NCBI RefSeq assembly: GCF_052857255.1
Contig: NC_135497.1
Coordinates: forward strand, 193,863,632-193,927,631
Direction: 5' to 3'
Length of the DNA: 64,000 bases
Origin: Amblyomma americanum
Taxonomy: Eukaryota; Arthropoda; Arachnida; Ixodida; Ixodidae
Shown: piece by piece, positions 22,901 through 37,900 of the stretch
How positions within the stretch are numbered: position 1 is the stretch's first letter
Layout of the letters: every line of letters begins with the position of its first letter
Notes under the pieces: model-generated
Databases searched by the model: none
The model's input: the letters and a program-made list of their open reading frames with translations, nothing else
What the model was told of the DNA's origin: nothing
Made by a program: the position numbers and the translations under genes

Positions 22901-25900
22901 GACTTGAAATGTTTTACACGTGACCTTAGCATAAAACTTCTTAGGAGGGTGTACCTGACCACAATGATGGTAAAAAAATCACCAGGAAATATCTAACTTA
23001 GTGCTGCTTGCTATTGAGCCCAAGGACTGCTTGAATAAGCTGGTTGATACAGTCGATCCCAGATATATCAAACCCGGATATATCGAATTATTGTTTGTAT
23101 TTAACAGTCAGAATTTCTCCTTGAAAACCTCATGCAAAGTTATAGCACAGTTGTTTGCATTTATCGAACTCCCATTCAATGGAACATTCGGTATATCAAA
23201 CAGCGTGCTGTGCCTCTGCAAGAGATGCTTTCCATAACGGCACTCCCATGAAAACTTCTCATGCACAGAGCCGGTTGGCTGTGCGTTTTGGACACCTAGT
23301 GGCACCGCTATCGCTAAAAACCGCTTCATGAGATGAATGTCGGATGTGCCTTCAGTCTGTTGTGCTCATTTTCTGCGCAATACCGGTTTCATGCCTAAAA
23401 GCCAGCATTCGGTACACCGCTTGTTATACAGTGTAGCCAAGCTAGCTGACCCAAGGCGAGTGATGGCCTTCGCCTGGCATGCTTTGCTTGCTTTGCTGCT
23501 CTTTCAAAATATCTGTTAGACATTAGAATACATAGCTTACCACGTGGTACTCGCCTAACAGCTAAATTACCTGCAATTGAAATTCTTCTCTCATGCTGTT
23601 TCGGTTTCGTCAGCCGAACGATGTCTGTGATGTGTAGCTGAACTTAAGATCATGTGAGGCACAGAAAAACTGCAGCATAAACGCTGATACATAGTTTTGA
23701 CTTACTACAATGCTTAAACTAGCCTGCTTCAAGAGGAATTACAACAAATGACGTGTTAGCAGTTGTATTGCCTTTTTTTGTACCTCATGTGACCTAAAGT
23801 TCAACTGTATGCAACACCCATTGTTTGGTTGATGAGCCTGAAACTGAAACAGCATCAAGAAGAAATTCAGATATAAATTATTTACCTAGCGGTCATAGAC
23901 GAATACCGAGGGGTGCTCCATGTATACCAGTCTCTAACTCATCATTTGAAAGAAGAAAACACGCAAGCAAAAAGTTGGTGTCCATAGTCCTTTAATGTTT
24001 GTGCACATATAGCATCAAATTAAATGGAAGCCTTTGAAAGCACTTTTATGGCTTGGGCACAAATGCTGCATAAGGTGTAAGGAAGGACTGAAGCAGTGTT
24101 TTATCATTGTCATTGCATGTTTAGTCTCGAGACATAAAACTGATGAAATGGAAGACATGGCACAAATTTAAGCAATAAAATGGGTGCGGTGTGATAGCCT
24201 GTGTCTTAGAGTTGAGCCAGCCAACAGCAAACAAAGCAGAAAAAAAAAGCTACATGTGCTTTTATTTTTGCAGTGATAGAGTGCCTGTGTTCAACAGTAT
24301 GTATGAAGTGCTTTCAAGCTAGGTTACTATGTTTTGCTCTAGCACTGCAGGAACACTAAGGCTGGTCATTTCTTTTGCTTCACAGAATTGCTCAGAGCTC
24401 TAAACTCTGTGAAGTGAAAGAGAAGGATGAAAACGATGAGGAGCAGACTCGCCTGGAGCTTGACACAGAAGGCTGTATCCAGCACGACTGCTCAGAAGAG
24501 CTGGAGAAAGCAGCTATCTCACTTGACCTACTTTGTCGCAGCTACCGCAAAGCTCGGAAGGAAATGGTCAGTGGCTTTGATACTATGGGCTTGTGTACCG
24601 GTGACAGTCAATTTAATGCAGTAAAAGCTTGTTAATTCAGACTCAAGGAATAAAAAAAACTACTCTCCAAAAGGCGTAAAATTCTGCTGGCATCGCAGTA
24701 AATTTATTTGGTGAAATACTGGGCAATGGTCGCCTATATTAAGATGAGAACTGCGTGCTAATAACTGTTTCTTACAGTTCTCTTAATGCTTTATTGTGTG
24801 CACACTGTCAGGAGCGGAGAAGCAGAACTTCTCCAAAGTGGTAAGGGTCTCAGAGGCATCTGCTATGGTGTGACCTGGCATTGGTAGAGCCTCCTCTGCT
24901 GCTGTTGTTATGTCCAGAGGTGGGCAAATACCCTCATTTTCACTTTTCCTTCCTCACCCTCACTTTTAAATCCATGGCCTGTCTTCACCCTCACTTCCAA
25001 AAATTTGCTCGCCCTCCCTCGCCCTCACATCGTCGGTCCTCCCTCGCCCTCACTAACAGTCGTTTTAAAACTCGAGTTATCTTTTTTAGCCGGGAACTTC
25101 TGGCTATATTACTGAGTAATTAACTATAAGATAAGCCCTAAAGGCACTATTAGAAGAGAAGCTAGATGCTTACATTGTTGTGTGTATGCTTGTATGTATG
25201 TTGTTTGAGCTAATACGTGAGACAAAACCGAGAGAGTTACAAGTTAGTTGAGCCCCAAAATATCACTCTGCCTTTACTTTTGGCACGCACTGAATGCACA
25301 CATGTGCCCTGCACTTATAACATTTCATTGTTATCTATATGCAATGCTAAAATGAGTCAGCGCGTTGGTGTGTGTGTGTACAAAAACCAATGTACGCCAA
25401 GAATATTTAGAAAACAATGCAGTAGCGTTTACCACTACAATTACAATAAGTGCTAAGCACAGAATACACTGAGAACAAGGGAATTCTGTAGGTCACTGAA
25501 TTACCACAGCCCGATGACATTTGACAGCACAGGGTCTTCTGAATTTGAATGCTTCTAATTTCCCGCCATTTTGCGCAGTTTGCTGCATGCTGGTTTGATG
25601 ACGCTTCCACGCGCACAGATGAAAGATCATGATGACCCTACCATTCCCTACCATGCCTGCAAGAAATGTGGTTCATAAAATCAGGAGCGTGATTACGTGG
25701 TCACACGTCTCACGAGGGACAGAATTAAACCAAGAGATGTTTAAGGTATTTGGAGAGCAGTACAACTTTTTCTCTTTTAGCACATCGTACAATGAAAGGC
25801 AAAGCGAGCGATGATTGAGACCAAGGGTATTAAGCTGCTGCTTTATTTCCATGGTAAGGCTACAGTGGTTGGCTTTGCTCACCACATTGCGATACCGCTT

Positions 25901-28900
25901 TCCTATACTGCAATTCCAGTGAAAATAGAAAGAAGATATGACTATTGAACTACTCACAGTGTGAATGAAAAAATTTCACACCAACGCCGCCAATTGGCTT
26001 TGATTTGACAGTGAAATTTCGTAGAAGCATTTTTTGCGCTGCAGCCAATTCCTTGAAACCTCACTGAGCTGAAATCGGACTTCGTTCCTGGAAACAAGAC
26101 TTAGAACTTGGAAATTCAACAGCCTTACTAGGGGTAATTTTTACAGGTTTTACTCTATACTCTTATCATCTGACAGACTCGGGGCAGATAATGAAAATGT
26201 TGATTGCGGTACCACTGTTCCCATTGTACCGGCAGCCACTCGCACGGCCCGGCCAGAGTCCCTTGTTAGCACACTATGAAGGGTGTTTCACCTAAGTCTT
26301 TACAGAGTTTCTAAAAAAAGAAAGCTTTTTGAGTTAGAAGAGCGCTTTTTTTCGGCATAGCATTCAGAGCGGTGTAGTACATCGTGGCGACGGAGAAGGC
26401 GTGTGGCTCCCCGCCTTTCGTGTTCGCCTCGTGTACCTCCAGACTGCAGAAACTATGTCTTCCCCAGGAACCGTCACCCTAAGAAATAGCGTTTTAAAAC
26501 GGGCATTCATAAAGGGATGCACAGAAACAAAAAATATTAGCCCGGAGTCCGGTGTGGGCTGTCACCCTCACCCACGGACAGTGTATCTTGTCCTCCCTCA
26601 CCCTCACCTCATCATATCTTTCCTCCCCCGCCCTCACCTCACCATGTCTTAGCTCCCTCACCCTTGTCCTCATGAATTTTCATGCACCCAACCTCCCTCA
26701 CCTCACCGAGTGAAATCCTCATGTGGTCAAACTGGAATGTGGAATTCATGTGAAATTCATGTGGTCAAACTTTTTTTTTTTTTTTTTTGGAGATGGGTTT
26801 TTCTGATCGCCGTTATGCATGCCATTGCGTACATGTGAGAGGTGCACGGGTGACACTACACCGTGCAGTTCAGGTTTGAGGAGGGCTATTTGAATGATCG
26901 TTTGCCCATCCGGTCATAACTCGACACGGTCTTCCTTCAGGAGCCTATCTGAATTAGCAGGTGCGAGACCCACCCTCCGAATTAGCGAGCATCTGATGCC
27001 GTAGACTTACATGGACGTTGCCTGGGCCCATGCTGGCAGTTTATGCAGGCAGTCCACACTTCCGAATTAACAAGGGTCGAATGAGTCTTTACTGTATTTG
27101 TTTGGAATGTGCCAAGTAGAGCTTTTTGTGTAGAATTGATAGGAACTGTAAAAATTGATTTGTAAGAGGAACTTTACTATGTGGTGCTGCTGCACTAAAA
27201 TTGAATCTGCGTCATTTTGTGCAAAATTTTATTCTCTGGTTAGCTAGCTGTGTATTGCCAAAGTGCACATTAATTTTATTTCAAAATTTCAAAAGATTGC
27301 CTTGGTGGTCTGTTTGAGGAAAGTGAGACAGGCTGGGGAGTGTAGGGTTTAGTTTGTGGAATGATTTGTAAGAGAGTCACTAAAATGTGCATTACTAATA
27401 TGATTATGGATGCCACTGGAGTGGTCATTCCAAATTTCCTCCCGAAGTGCTTATACTTATGTGCATTTTCGCTCAGGTTCTGAATGCTTTGTTTGTGTGG
27501 GCTGTTTTGCCTTTTGTGTGCTAAGCAACCTGTTTTGCTGTTATATTGTTTGTGCATACACCACTTATTTATTTTTGGTCTTTTTCCCAAATTTTATTGT
27601 CTGCAGTGTCTCAGAAAACTGTACCTGCGCATTGTAGTGCTAAAAGTATTAATTCAGAATGGATTAAAGGGACATTGAGGACAATTCCATCGAATTTTTG
27701 ATCATAGTAAAAATGGATTCTGTGGCTCTCTCTGGTAATGGTGTTTGTCCGGCAGGAAAAGATGCCTCTATTGCTGAAAAAATTTCATTTAAACATTTTC
27801 TCACCACTGGATTCAAATTTGCAGTGCCTATCCTGAAAAGGACATGATGATGACCGTTTGAAGTGAATGGTAGTGTTGCCTGTTCTAAGAAACCCACGAG
27901 GAAACATTTCTCTTGATGCACTGCAGTTTACTAGCGAAAATGGCTGGGGTTGGTGTTACCGGTATTTCATATAATGGTCCTTTCTGTCTCTTTTTTCAGT
28001 GATAGTAGCGCTTTTGTCTTTAGAACGTGGTAATATGTTGAGGCAGGCCAACTTCAATTTGTCCTTAGTATCCCTTTGAGGGCTACACCCTGAGGTTTCT
28101 TTTCCACAGGTTTCGAACATAAAATGTTCGGTTTCAGACAGTGTCCACACTTTGAACCCTTTTAGGGAATGGGAAGAATGCACCTAGTGAAGCGTGATTG
28201 GTATCTTAAAGTTTAATCTTATCACTACTATGCTTGCGGTCAACTTTTCGTGGCTCTGCAGCCAAGGCTAGTCAGGAAAGAGGAGGAGATGGGCCTTTGT
28301 CACTGTGCTGTTACTGCACCAAGTAACCCGGCTAGTAAAGGAGGAGAGGGACTATAGTAATCTTATGGCCAGTTACTGCACAAAAACATTCTTTGCCCTC
28401 ACCCACCATACCTTGACCACTGTTTCTCTCCAACCGCCTAATCCTATAATTGCGAGGGGCAATCGTTCAATTGTTTAACGCAAGAGAATGATCAATATCT
28501 TTGTGTAAACTTGTTGGCTTTGTCCCCTTCATCCTCGGGACTACATTTTTCCACGGAATTGACATGCGCTATAGTCCTCCAGCCTGCACGAGACAAATGT
28601 CTACCTCCTTCTCTCTCGTTCCTGCCCTAGTCTTGGCTACAGAGCCACAGAAAGTTGACCGCAAGTATAATGATACAGTGTGGAAGTGGCTAATCACATT
28701 TGGATGACTTTGATGGGCTAATTAAGATGTAATAAAATGGTTTGCCATACTTGCCTTTTCTTCTGCTATCTTGCTGCTCTTCTTGTTATCCTTTCCATCA
28801 CCGTCAGCAAGAGCCCATAAAAAGGGGCAGTCCTCGAATGCATTCTGCAGCAAACAGATTCTGCGTGAGCAAATCGGAGTGCAAATTTGTTTTCGTATGT

Positions 28901-31900
28901 GCTATTGTTAGATTTTTCTATGTCCCATTTGGGCACTCAACAGTAGAATTTCACTATAGTAAACGTGCATATGGTAAGCTGTTGGGTATATAGTAGACTC
29001 TTATTAATTCCAACCTCGTGGGACCAGAGATTTTTGTTTGAATGGTCATTAAGTGCACTTTAATGTGGTCAAAGGCTAAATGTGATTTGCTTTGTGGGTG
29101 TCTGTGCAAACAAATAGTAGCTTGGAATACTTTCTTTGTGCAAAGATAGCTACAAGCATTAGCACAGAGTCCTCAGTCTTTTTTCCCTCGGTTAAACCTT
29201 ATTGGTTTTCAAAAAGGAAAACGTTATAGTAGTGCGTAACGGCAAAGACATGAGAAAGGGAAAACGCAGCAGTGGACGCACACCACTGTAGTCAGGGGTT
29301 GATATACAAGCAGCTCTCGTTACAAGTCATGGCCGGGAAGAGCACTAAAAGCGCATTGGTCATTTGGAGACATTCCTTTTGGCAACATACAAGCAGAGGG
29401 CAGTGCAGACAGCCATGTTGCTGTGCTTTCACAATAAGCTGGAATCGAAGGTGATAATATGAAATACAGTCGAGCCCACTTATAATGACCGCAGTTATAA
29501 CAGACATTTGCTTATTGCGAACGAGGGTGGTGTTACCATCAAAATATATATTATGGCTATGGCACTTTGTCTCAGATAAAACGAACAACCGTGCCGGTAG
29601 CAGTCGGTTATAACGAACGAGGGGGCTCCATAAACTCGCCCCCCGAAGTCGAAAAACGCGCGTTTATCAGCTCCAGTAACCTCCCCTGGAGGAAGTTTCC
29701 ATTCCCGAAAAACATTAAAAAAGCGGCTTTGAAATTGCAGTTAACCATCGGGAAAGCGCGGCCAGGCAGGCTACAAAAGCAGTCGGTGCGTGCCCTCTGG
29801 GCAAAGCGTTTAAAGTGGAAAAAGATGCGTGGTAATAACTAGAGAGGGGCAGCATTGAAAATTAAACTATACTGCACACGGCCAGTAATCAATTAATGGC
29901 AGCAATATTATAAGGTTGACTACCTGCCACGAGGTACGTGTGCTGGTCCATCTGGTTACGTGTCGTGCATCGCCTACCCAATCTGATTTCCGCCTTCTGC
30001 GCTGTTGCTGCGTGCAGGCAGCACACACACGGCATCCAGTCTGCGTCACCCTTGTGTGGAGCGGTCGAGCAGTGCGCACCGATGAATGAAAACTGAAATC
30101 AGACACTAGCCGATGGTTTTTGGGCAAGATGCTAGTTCCTACATGGTTTGTAGGTCTATGCGGCACTATACTTCTGCGCAAAGGTTGCTTCAAGAGCCTA
30201 GTAATATGCGGCGAGATATCTGTTTATTTTGGAGTCAATGTGCTGCTGAAGTGCTTTACACAAGGGTGGCGCACACTGTATGTTCTGCATGCACATGCGC
30301 TGCAGTCGCTTCGTCGCTGCATCTTCACAACTTTGTCGAGTATTGAAGGCAAGGATGCCCAGTTGCCTTGAACGCCTCAACCGCTGTCGGTATTATAGCG
30401 TCCCTGAAGCGGCTCATCCACAGCGAGGGTCTCGGCCAGGAGCACATGAGCATGCTGGAGAGCTTAGAAAGCAGCTTGATAGGGCCTGCTTTGAAGAAAC
30501 AGACGTGCACAACTGACTTTTAAAGAAATAAATGCCACTCTTATGGCTGTGTGTTTTGGCTGTAATAGGGCAAGTCCACTTACTATGAACTTCGGTTACA
30601 ATGAACGCAATCCGCATGGCCATTCGGTTCGTTATAAGTGGGCTTGACTGAATGGTACATTAATTTTTAGTGCATAATGTGATGATTAAAGCAGAAAGTG
30701 TATCTGTGTGTTTCTTTTTTTTTGCTAGCACAATACATTAGTTTGTAAGTACTCAGATTACTAGACTGCATCCTTGGAGCCATGGCATTACCAACAACTG
30801 ATGTAGTAAAGGCACTGGTACATAAAAATTTCTTCTAATCAGAGCGACTTTACTATAGATAGATTCTACTATTTGATGTTGTTAGGTTCAACAGTGTGCA
30901 GTGTTTAGCTAAGTGGTAATCATGAAATCTCATTTCATTATTTATGCGCATGCTAAGTTCTCTCACTGTTGATGCTCAGTGGTTTGTTGGAAGAAATCTT
31001 CTAGCTACAAGGCTGACATGTGAATTAGCTTTGGGGTTGCTGACGTATTTTATGCATTGCTCTGCAGGCACAGCCTCTGCGCTACCTGCCAGCACAGAGC
31101 CGCTTTGAAGCACCACAGACACCCTTTGATCCATACCCAGCACTTTTCAAAATGTTCAAGGAAAAGTGAGTTGTTTGTGAATGCTTTTTTTTTTACAGTG
31201 GAACTTGTACAGTGGAATCATGTTAAATCGGACACATTGAGATCTTTTGGTTTATTCAGATTGATGCTTTGGTCCTGTCAACATCATGTTCATTTAGGAG
31301 TGTTCAGTTGGGGGGGGAGGGGGGGTGGGGGTGCGTGACCTGTGATTGAGCCCACAACAGCATTTACACAGCTGGCCAGTAGAGGAGACGACAGAGGAGG
31401 CTAGGAGGGATATACTCTCGATGCTGTGGCTCCGTGAAATGCTCATAATGCTCTGCTTTGAGATTACTCATCAAGGTGGAGGCTGGATGGAAGTGTCTGC
31501 TGCCCGTGCTTTCCTTGGTGATATATTTTATTGGTGATATATTTTAATCCAAACATTCATTCTCCTTATAAAAGAATGTTGGTGATGGAAAGAGTGGATG
31601 TATCTTAAAGATGGAGGCCTGCAAAATCAGGTGACCAGATGGCTTGCACATGAAGTCACGTGCGCCGGGATGGTGCATGGCCTGCAGCTTCAAAAGTGCA
31701 GGTAGGAGCAGGTGGCGATAAGTGGATTAGGCATGTGTGCCGCATTTCATCGTGCTACATATTATTAGGAAGACAGCTAATGGTGTTTCCTTATCCAGGC
31801 GAGTACTGGTGATTATTCTGTGTTACTCGAGAGCAAATTTCACAGCTGCTTCTGTGTGTTGGGTAAAGAAGTGTACAGTGGTAAACTGTGATGTGCTCGC

Positions 31901-34900
31901 TTTCTTCTCTGATAACAAGTCAAGTTAAAGGTAGCCTGCACAGTCTGTGTTCAATTAGTAGTGTTGTGTACCTGAACTGTCTAAATCCTAATGCAGCATT
32001 GACAATGTGAAACTGCAACTTTGCATGTGCAGGCTCACTCACACATGACCTGACTTGAGAGTTCATTGCAGTGATTTGGCAATTTTGGAATGAGCCAGCG
32101 AGGAAATAAGTAACTATTTGTTTTAACGAGAGGCATATCACATGCTGGTTGCTGCAATAACACAAAGCACGAGTGCAGAGCGACCCTACAGTGCAATGGT
32201 CTGTGGTTCACCACCAGAAAGAATGGCCCTTGGCATTTCTAGCCAGCTGTGATCTGCAGGCCAGAACAGGTCTGTGATCCATTATTTAGGTAGAGCCATA
32301 GGTGGTGTAGTCAGGGCAATTTTACTTTTATATTTTAAAGTGCTAGCTCCAGGGCGAAGGTTTTCAGGAAAGACAGTAGTTTTTGTAGTCGGGAAGTGTC
32401 CGCGGCAAACGCGAAAGATGGTATGCTGCACACTTTGCCTGCCGCCCCACCTGTGTTGTAAAGAAACCAGATATAAAGGAATGCCGTGCAAATGGCACAG
32501 CTAGGCTTTGAAAGGAAAGGAAAAATGCAAGGAAATGCTAAGAAGCGGGAACGAAAGACATAAAACAGTCCCAGCACTCTTCGCAAAGGAACAGCCATGA
32601 AAGTGCAGCGGGGTTCGAAACCAGGTGTCCTGCTCTTTGAAGCAGCTGCCACCATGCTGCTGTGGGTGGGCACCCATGCCATCTGCATTGCACTGTCCAA
32701 AAGTGTAACATACACATGGCCAGGAACCCTGTACGGGGTTTTTCGGGAGAGGCATTGAAAAAAGATATTTGCAACCTCTGCAGAACATAGCTCTTCCCCT
32801 GTTATTTTCAGTCCCCACGCGCTGGCTTTCGTGGAATTCAAATGCGCTGAGGACGAGAAACTTGGAGGACGGCTAAAGCAGCCTGCATGAGTGGTGTCGG
32901 CGAGTATCAAAGAAACGGGATTGAAACGTGATTGTGTCTCCATACGTGGTGCTCATCATACACATTGCTATGCATGTAATCATCATTAATCTTGTTTCTT
33001 TGGGCTGCTCACCTAACAAATGTGTATATAGACTGAGCAGACTGGGAGATATTCTTATTAGTTCTTTTTTTGAAACGCCTACATTAAATGTATAGATAGA
33101 CCTTAATTTGAACTTGGCATAACGTAAAAACCCATGTATAATACGAGGTTTTTTGTTTTCGACTTTAGCTGGTAAAATTTCCACCTCGTATTATATGTGG
33201 ATCCGAAAAATTTTCGGCCAAAATCCGCAGTTCTGGTTTCGTTACTATCGAGCGCGATTATCATCAAGCGTCCAGCAAGAGGAGGCGCTATCTAGTGGTA
33301 CAGTGGGCTGGTAGTTTCGATTTCGATGCCATTTCACTACGCTGACCTGACATCGCAATGCTCGGAACGATCACACCTCGCATGGTATGGAGAATGCATG
33401 GTATGCAGAATGGTATGGAGAACCGTGAATGCAGCACTCGGCTGCTTTTATAAGGAGAGTAATTGTAGCTGCTGAAAGCATTGGCACCGCGTCGAGTGTT
33501 GCTGCATGGTCTGGATGAGGTAGAGAGAACCAGCAGTTACTGCTGCCGGACACTGGACCTCTCTAACCACGCTGTGCAGTTGGCTCGTTGACGCTTAGGC
33601 CAGCATTCTCAAGGAGCTCGCCAATTGTTATTTCAAGAAATGCGGGATATCGAACGGGCTCGACGGTACCGAAGACAATGTTTCTATAAAAAAATATCTC
33701 TGATAATGGACTCTCGGAGGACAGCACACCCCATGACTGCGATCACTAAAGCTCCGATGGTTCGACTATGGCACTTCCGAAGTGTGCGTGCCAGCGCGTG
33801 TGCTGGAACCATGGTCTATGCATGCTCGTTGCACAAAACGCGAGTAGGCGCGAGCGTGGCGGCTATGTACCTGCCGTTCGCGCTACACGTGTCGTATCCG
33901 ATACGGCTGCGTACACAAATATGCGGAGGGCTTTCAGCTTCTGTGACTTCTGGAACGTCTTCTAGCTGACTGCCTTTTCTTACTCGCATTATATGCGGAT
34001 GAAAAACTTTCTCTTTTTGGGCTATCCCGAAAAAACACCTCGTATCATATGCGAGTCAGTTATTATACGCGGGTTTTTACGGTACTTCTGACAAATTTTC
34101 TACCTCCTGTCAGACCTATGTATCCTGTTAGATGCAATTATATTGTCCAAATTTAAAAGAAAAATTGTTGACTTTAGCTGGGAATTTAATGTGTAGAACA
34201 AATAACCAGTGGTCTCTTGGGTGACTTGGAAAGTGTGGGCACCAAGCAAGAGAATTGTTAGTTAAGTGGCAATGAGGCTTATGTGGAGGGTTCTTGGTAG
34301 GAAATGATGGCTGCGTCTAGTACAAGATGGGGGTGATTAAAGATCACTAGGTAAACTTTTCCCTGTAGTAGACCTAACATAGTTGCTTCTTCTGCTGCTG
34401 ATGCTGCTTATGCAATTTTTTATTATTTGGCAACGCTAAGCTCATGTTCTGTCATGTCATTTTAATTTCATCAGCGGACATCCGTTGTCTACAGATGAAA
34501 ATTGCATGCTATTATTAGCCTTCAGCCCTTTGTCTTCATCAATTGACGATTTGTCGGTTTTCATGGTAACTTATTACTAATCTTGTGTATGAATTGTATG
34601 CATGTATGCTCATAAAATTGTTATGCAGAATAAGACCTCTACATTTAAAAAGTCATTTAAATAACATGACTTTTCGTGAAAGTATTTATTTCTGCATTGT
34701 TGTCGCTGCAACTGCTCTTTGAGCAGGTTGGGCTGTGCTTGGGCAGACCTGGGCCTCAACCCCTTCATAGGGGAGTTTTTTTTCCTTGCCTGCCAGGCTT
34801 TGGGCATTTTTTTTTTTCCACCAAAAATGAGTGCAACTAATCGTCATATTTTTCATTGTGTAATACATCTTGAAGCGGGATATGGCACGAAGTGCAACTT

Positions 34901-37900
34901 GTGCTACTTTTGAGCATCTATTCTCCACACTTCACGATTCCTGCGAAAAACAGTTGATATTCCCGCCATTATTGCAAATAATCAAAACTAGACTTAGTTA
35001 AATGTAGTTAATATTAGTCTATATGGTGCACTTTGTGCCTAAAGAAACAGTCAGCTGACTTATTGGCCGTATTTTTTTTGTGACTACAAAATCCTCCTTG
35101 CCAAAATAGACATATACTTGATTGCGGGGCTGAGAAATGTAGCAGAACAATTTAGAACATACTTACTCTAAATGGAAATGTCACTTTCTTGGGGTAGTCG
35201 GCATCTGCAAACCCTGACATCACACTCACGATGACTGCCGCACTGCTCAGGCAGCCTACAGTGGCAACAATGACCATGACGTGAACTGTGACCCATAGGT
35301 TTTATTAAAAGTATAGTTGAGAGCACTTTAAGTGTACTATCAATTTCTAAGACTGGTGATACCCATCACAAATACCAGCAACTAGTTTTTGTCGGTAGCA
35401 GCTGTCTATCGCAATGCTACTTCCAGCATAGTGGCAGTCTGCCTTTTCTAAACATCTTAAAAATTTTTGAGAAAGCAGGGTTACTTTGCAAAAAAAGCAG
35501 TGACGAATTGCAAGAGATAAAAAAAAACTAAAGAAAGCAGACGGTTTAGCATGACTAAGCGCATAATATCGTGCAGTAACACTAGTTACGGTGGGCACTT
35601 AAGGTCCTTACTAGGCGTGAGAGAAAAATTCTATAATTTTGAATATTCAATCGAATAGTAAAGTATTTAATATTCGATTTGATGCAAATGTTTGGTACTT
35701 GAAATATTGATGTATTTGTCTTGAGCAAATAACATTTCTGAAACTCTTGTTGCATGTGGTTTCGATTCAGCTTAACTCCTCCGGTATGGCCTTGTGCCTG
35801 CATTCCTGTGCATATGCCAGAGCCAGCCTGCGCATGCTCCCGGCAACAGACACAAGCAGGCGGAAGCACGGCGCTCAGATTTGTATCTGCCAAATGTCTG
35901 TGGCCACACTACTCGACCGGCACGGCCAAGCGCATCAGTGGGAGGTTTAGCATAGCATGATCCCCTTCCGCGCGGTGCCACTGTGCACACGCACACGCTG
36001 ATTGGTCCTGACGGGGCAGGCGTGCAACAGCTAGCCGGCGCCTGGTGCCTTGTGGCATCCTGAGGGTGATTTGCCCTCATGCTAAAGGCCTTTATCACAA
36101 AAGCCTTTGACCTTGTAGCGCCCTCTCTAGGGTGGCACTGGGAACCCGGATAGCGCGCGTCACCCGGCGAAGACAATAAAGACAGCACCTGGCCGTGGCT
36201 CGTGCAGCCACGGCTCGCGAGCCACGGCTGGCAGTTCTGTTCTGGTGTCAGTTCGCAGCAGTCGTCTTGTTCCTTCGCTCCTGAGGCGTTAAGCCAACAT
36301 TGGTGACCTAGGACGAGCAATGGCTGATCCCGCAGCATTCACGGAACAGGACTCGCGTCCGCAGGACGTCTTGTTACTGCAGGTTCGGCTCCCACCCTTC
36401 TGGTCCCAGAACCCGTAAGTTTGGTTCCACCAGATCGAGGCGCAATTTTGCCTTTTCCGCATCAGCTCGGAGACGACGCGCTACTACCATGTCACCTCGA
36501 GCCTTCCTCCTGACGTTGCCGGTGAGCTCTCCCGACATTTTCTCCGCCCCCATGGGTGCTACACCAAATCAGCACCTGAAAACCAAGGTGCTGGAGAGAT
36601 TTATGCCGTCGGAACGCACCCGCCTCCAGCAGCTCCTTGCCGAGGAAGACCTTGGCGACCGGCGCCCTTCCCAGCTTCTGCGCCGGATGCAACAGCTTCT
36701 CGGGGAGCGCAATATCCTCAACCACTCAGCGTTCCTTAGAGAGCTTTCCTCCAACGCCTTCCCCAGCCCATCAGTCTCATCCTCACGGCGGCCGGTGACG
36801 TCACCCTCGACCGCCTGGCTGAACTCGCCGATAACGTTCATGCGGTGGCCTCCCCGTTCGTTACTGCTGTTTTTCCGCCTACAAACCCGGCGATTTCGTG
36901 CCTTGAGGCACGTCTCGATGAGCTTGCCGCCTCACTCGCCGCACTTCGTAGCCCACCCCAAGAGACCCGGCCTCCTCGTCTCGATCATTGCGCTCTTTCG
37001 CACCCACGTCAAGCTCGGAATCCCAGCCCTCCATCTCTCTGCTGGTACCACCGGCATTTTCGACACTGGGCCACGAAGTGTACACCGCCCTGTGCGTGGC
37101 CAGGGCAACGCCCGCCGGGATCGCTAACGGCGGCGTGTGATCCCTCCAGTCGTCCGAGCCGCCTGCTTATGGTAACTGACAAGTTCTCCGGCACCCGGTT
37201 CCTTTAGACATAGGCGCGGAAATCAGCATGGTTCCACCAACTAAGGCTGATCGTTCCAAGTCATCAGGGCAGTCGCTCCGTGCTGCCAACGCCTCATCTA
37301 TCGCCACGTACGGACTATGATCTCTCACCCTCGACTTGGGCTTCGCCGCACTTTTCTATGGGTCTTCGTCATCGCAGACGTGGTTCACCCAATCATCGGC
37401 TCAGACTTCCTGTCATATTTCGACTTGGACATCAGCGTGCGGCATCGTCGCCTTACCGACGGTCTGACTCATCTCTCCATCTGAGGAGTATTGTCCGACC
37501 TTGCTCCCATGGGCATCCGCATGCTGATACCTTCCTCCAAGTTCGAAAAAGTGTTGGCGGATTTCCCGGAGCTCACCAAGCCATGCAACCTCACTCAGGC
37601 ACCTAAACATATGGTGACACACCACCTCATCACCCGGGGTCCACCCGCAGCTGCTCAACCACGCCGCTTGTTTGGAAACCGTCTAGCTATCGCCAAACGT
37701 GAGTTCGACCACGTGCTGCAGCTCGGCATTATCCGCCCGTCGTCCAGCGCGTGGGCGTCTTCTCTGCATCTAGTGCCCAAGCATGATCCCGATGACTGGC
37801 GTCCCTGTGGTGACTATCGGGCGTTGAATGCCAAGACTGTCCTCGGCAGCTATCCGCTAGCCCACATCCAGAACTTTTCGTCGCGCCGCGCTGGCTGCAC

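Noticed and set aside
24923..25065. CCCTCACC-rich block, considered as a telomere-like or CRISPR-like repeat
   Set aside because: Units are irregular and degenerate with no spacers; it is a simple satellite, also present at 26555-26710.
32335..32943. 202-codon open frame on the - strand
   Set aside because: No domain, no splice or promoter context, and a B-box-like segment suggests an old repeat. Likely chance.
35772..36338. 188-codon open frame, - strand
   Set aside because: Overlaps the inverted copy of the same repeat and runs into the gypsy LTR; not a gene.
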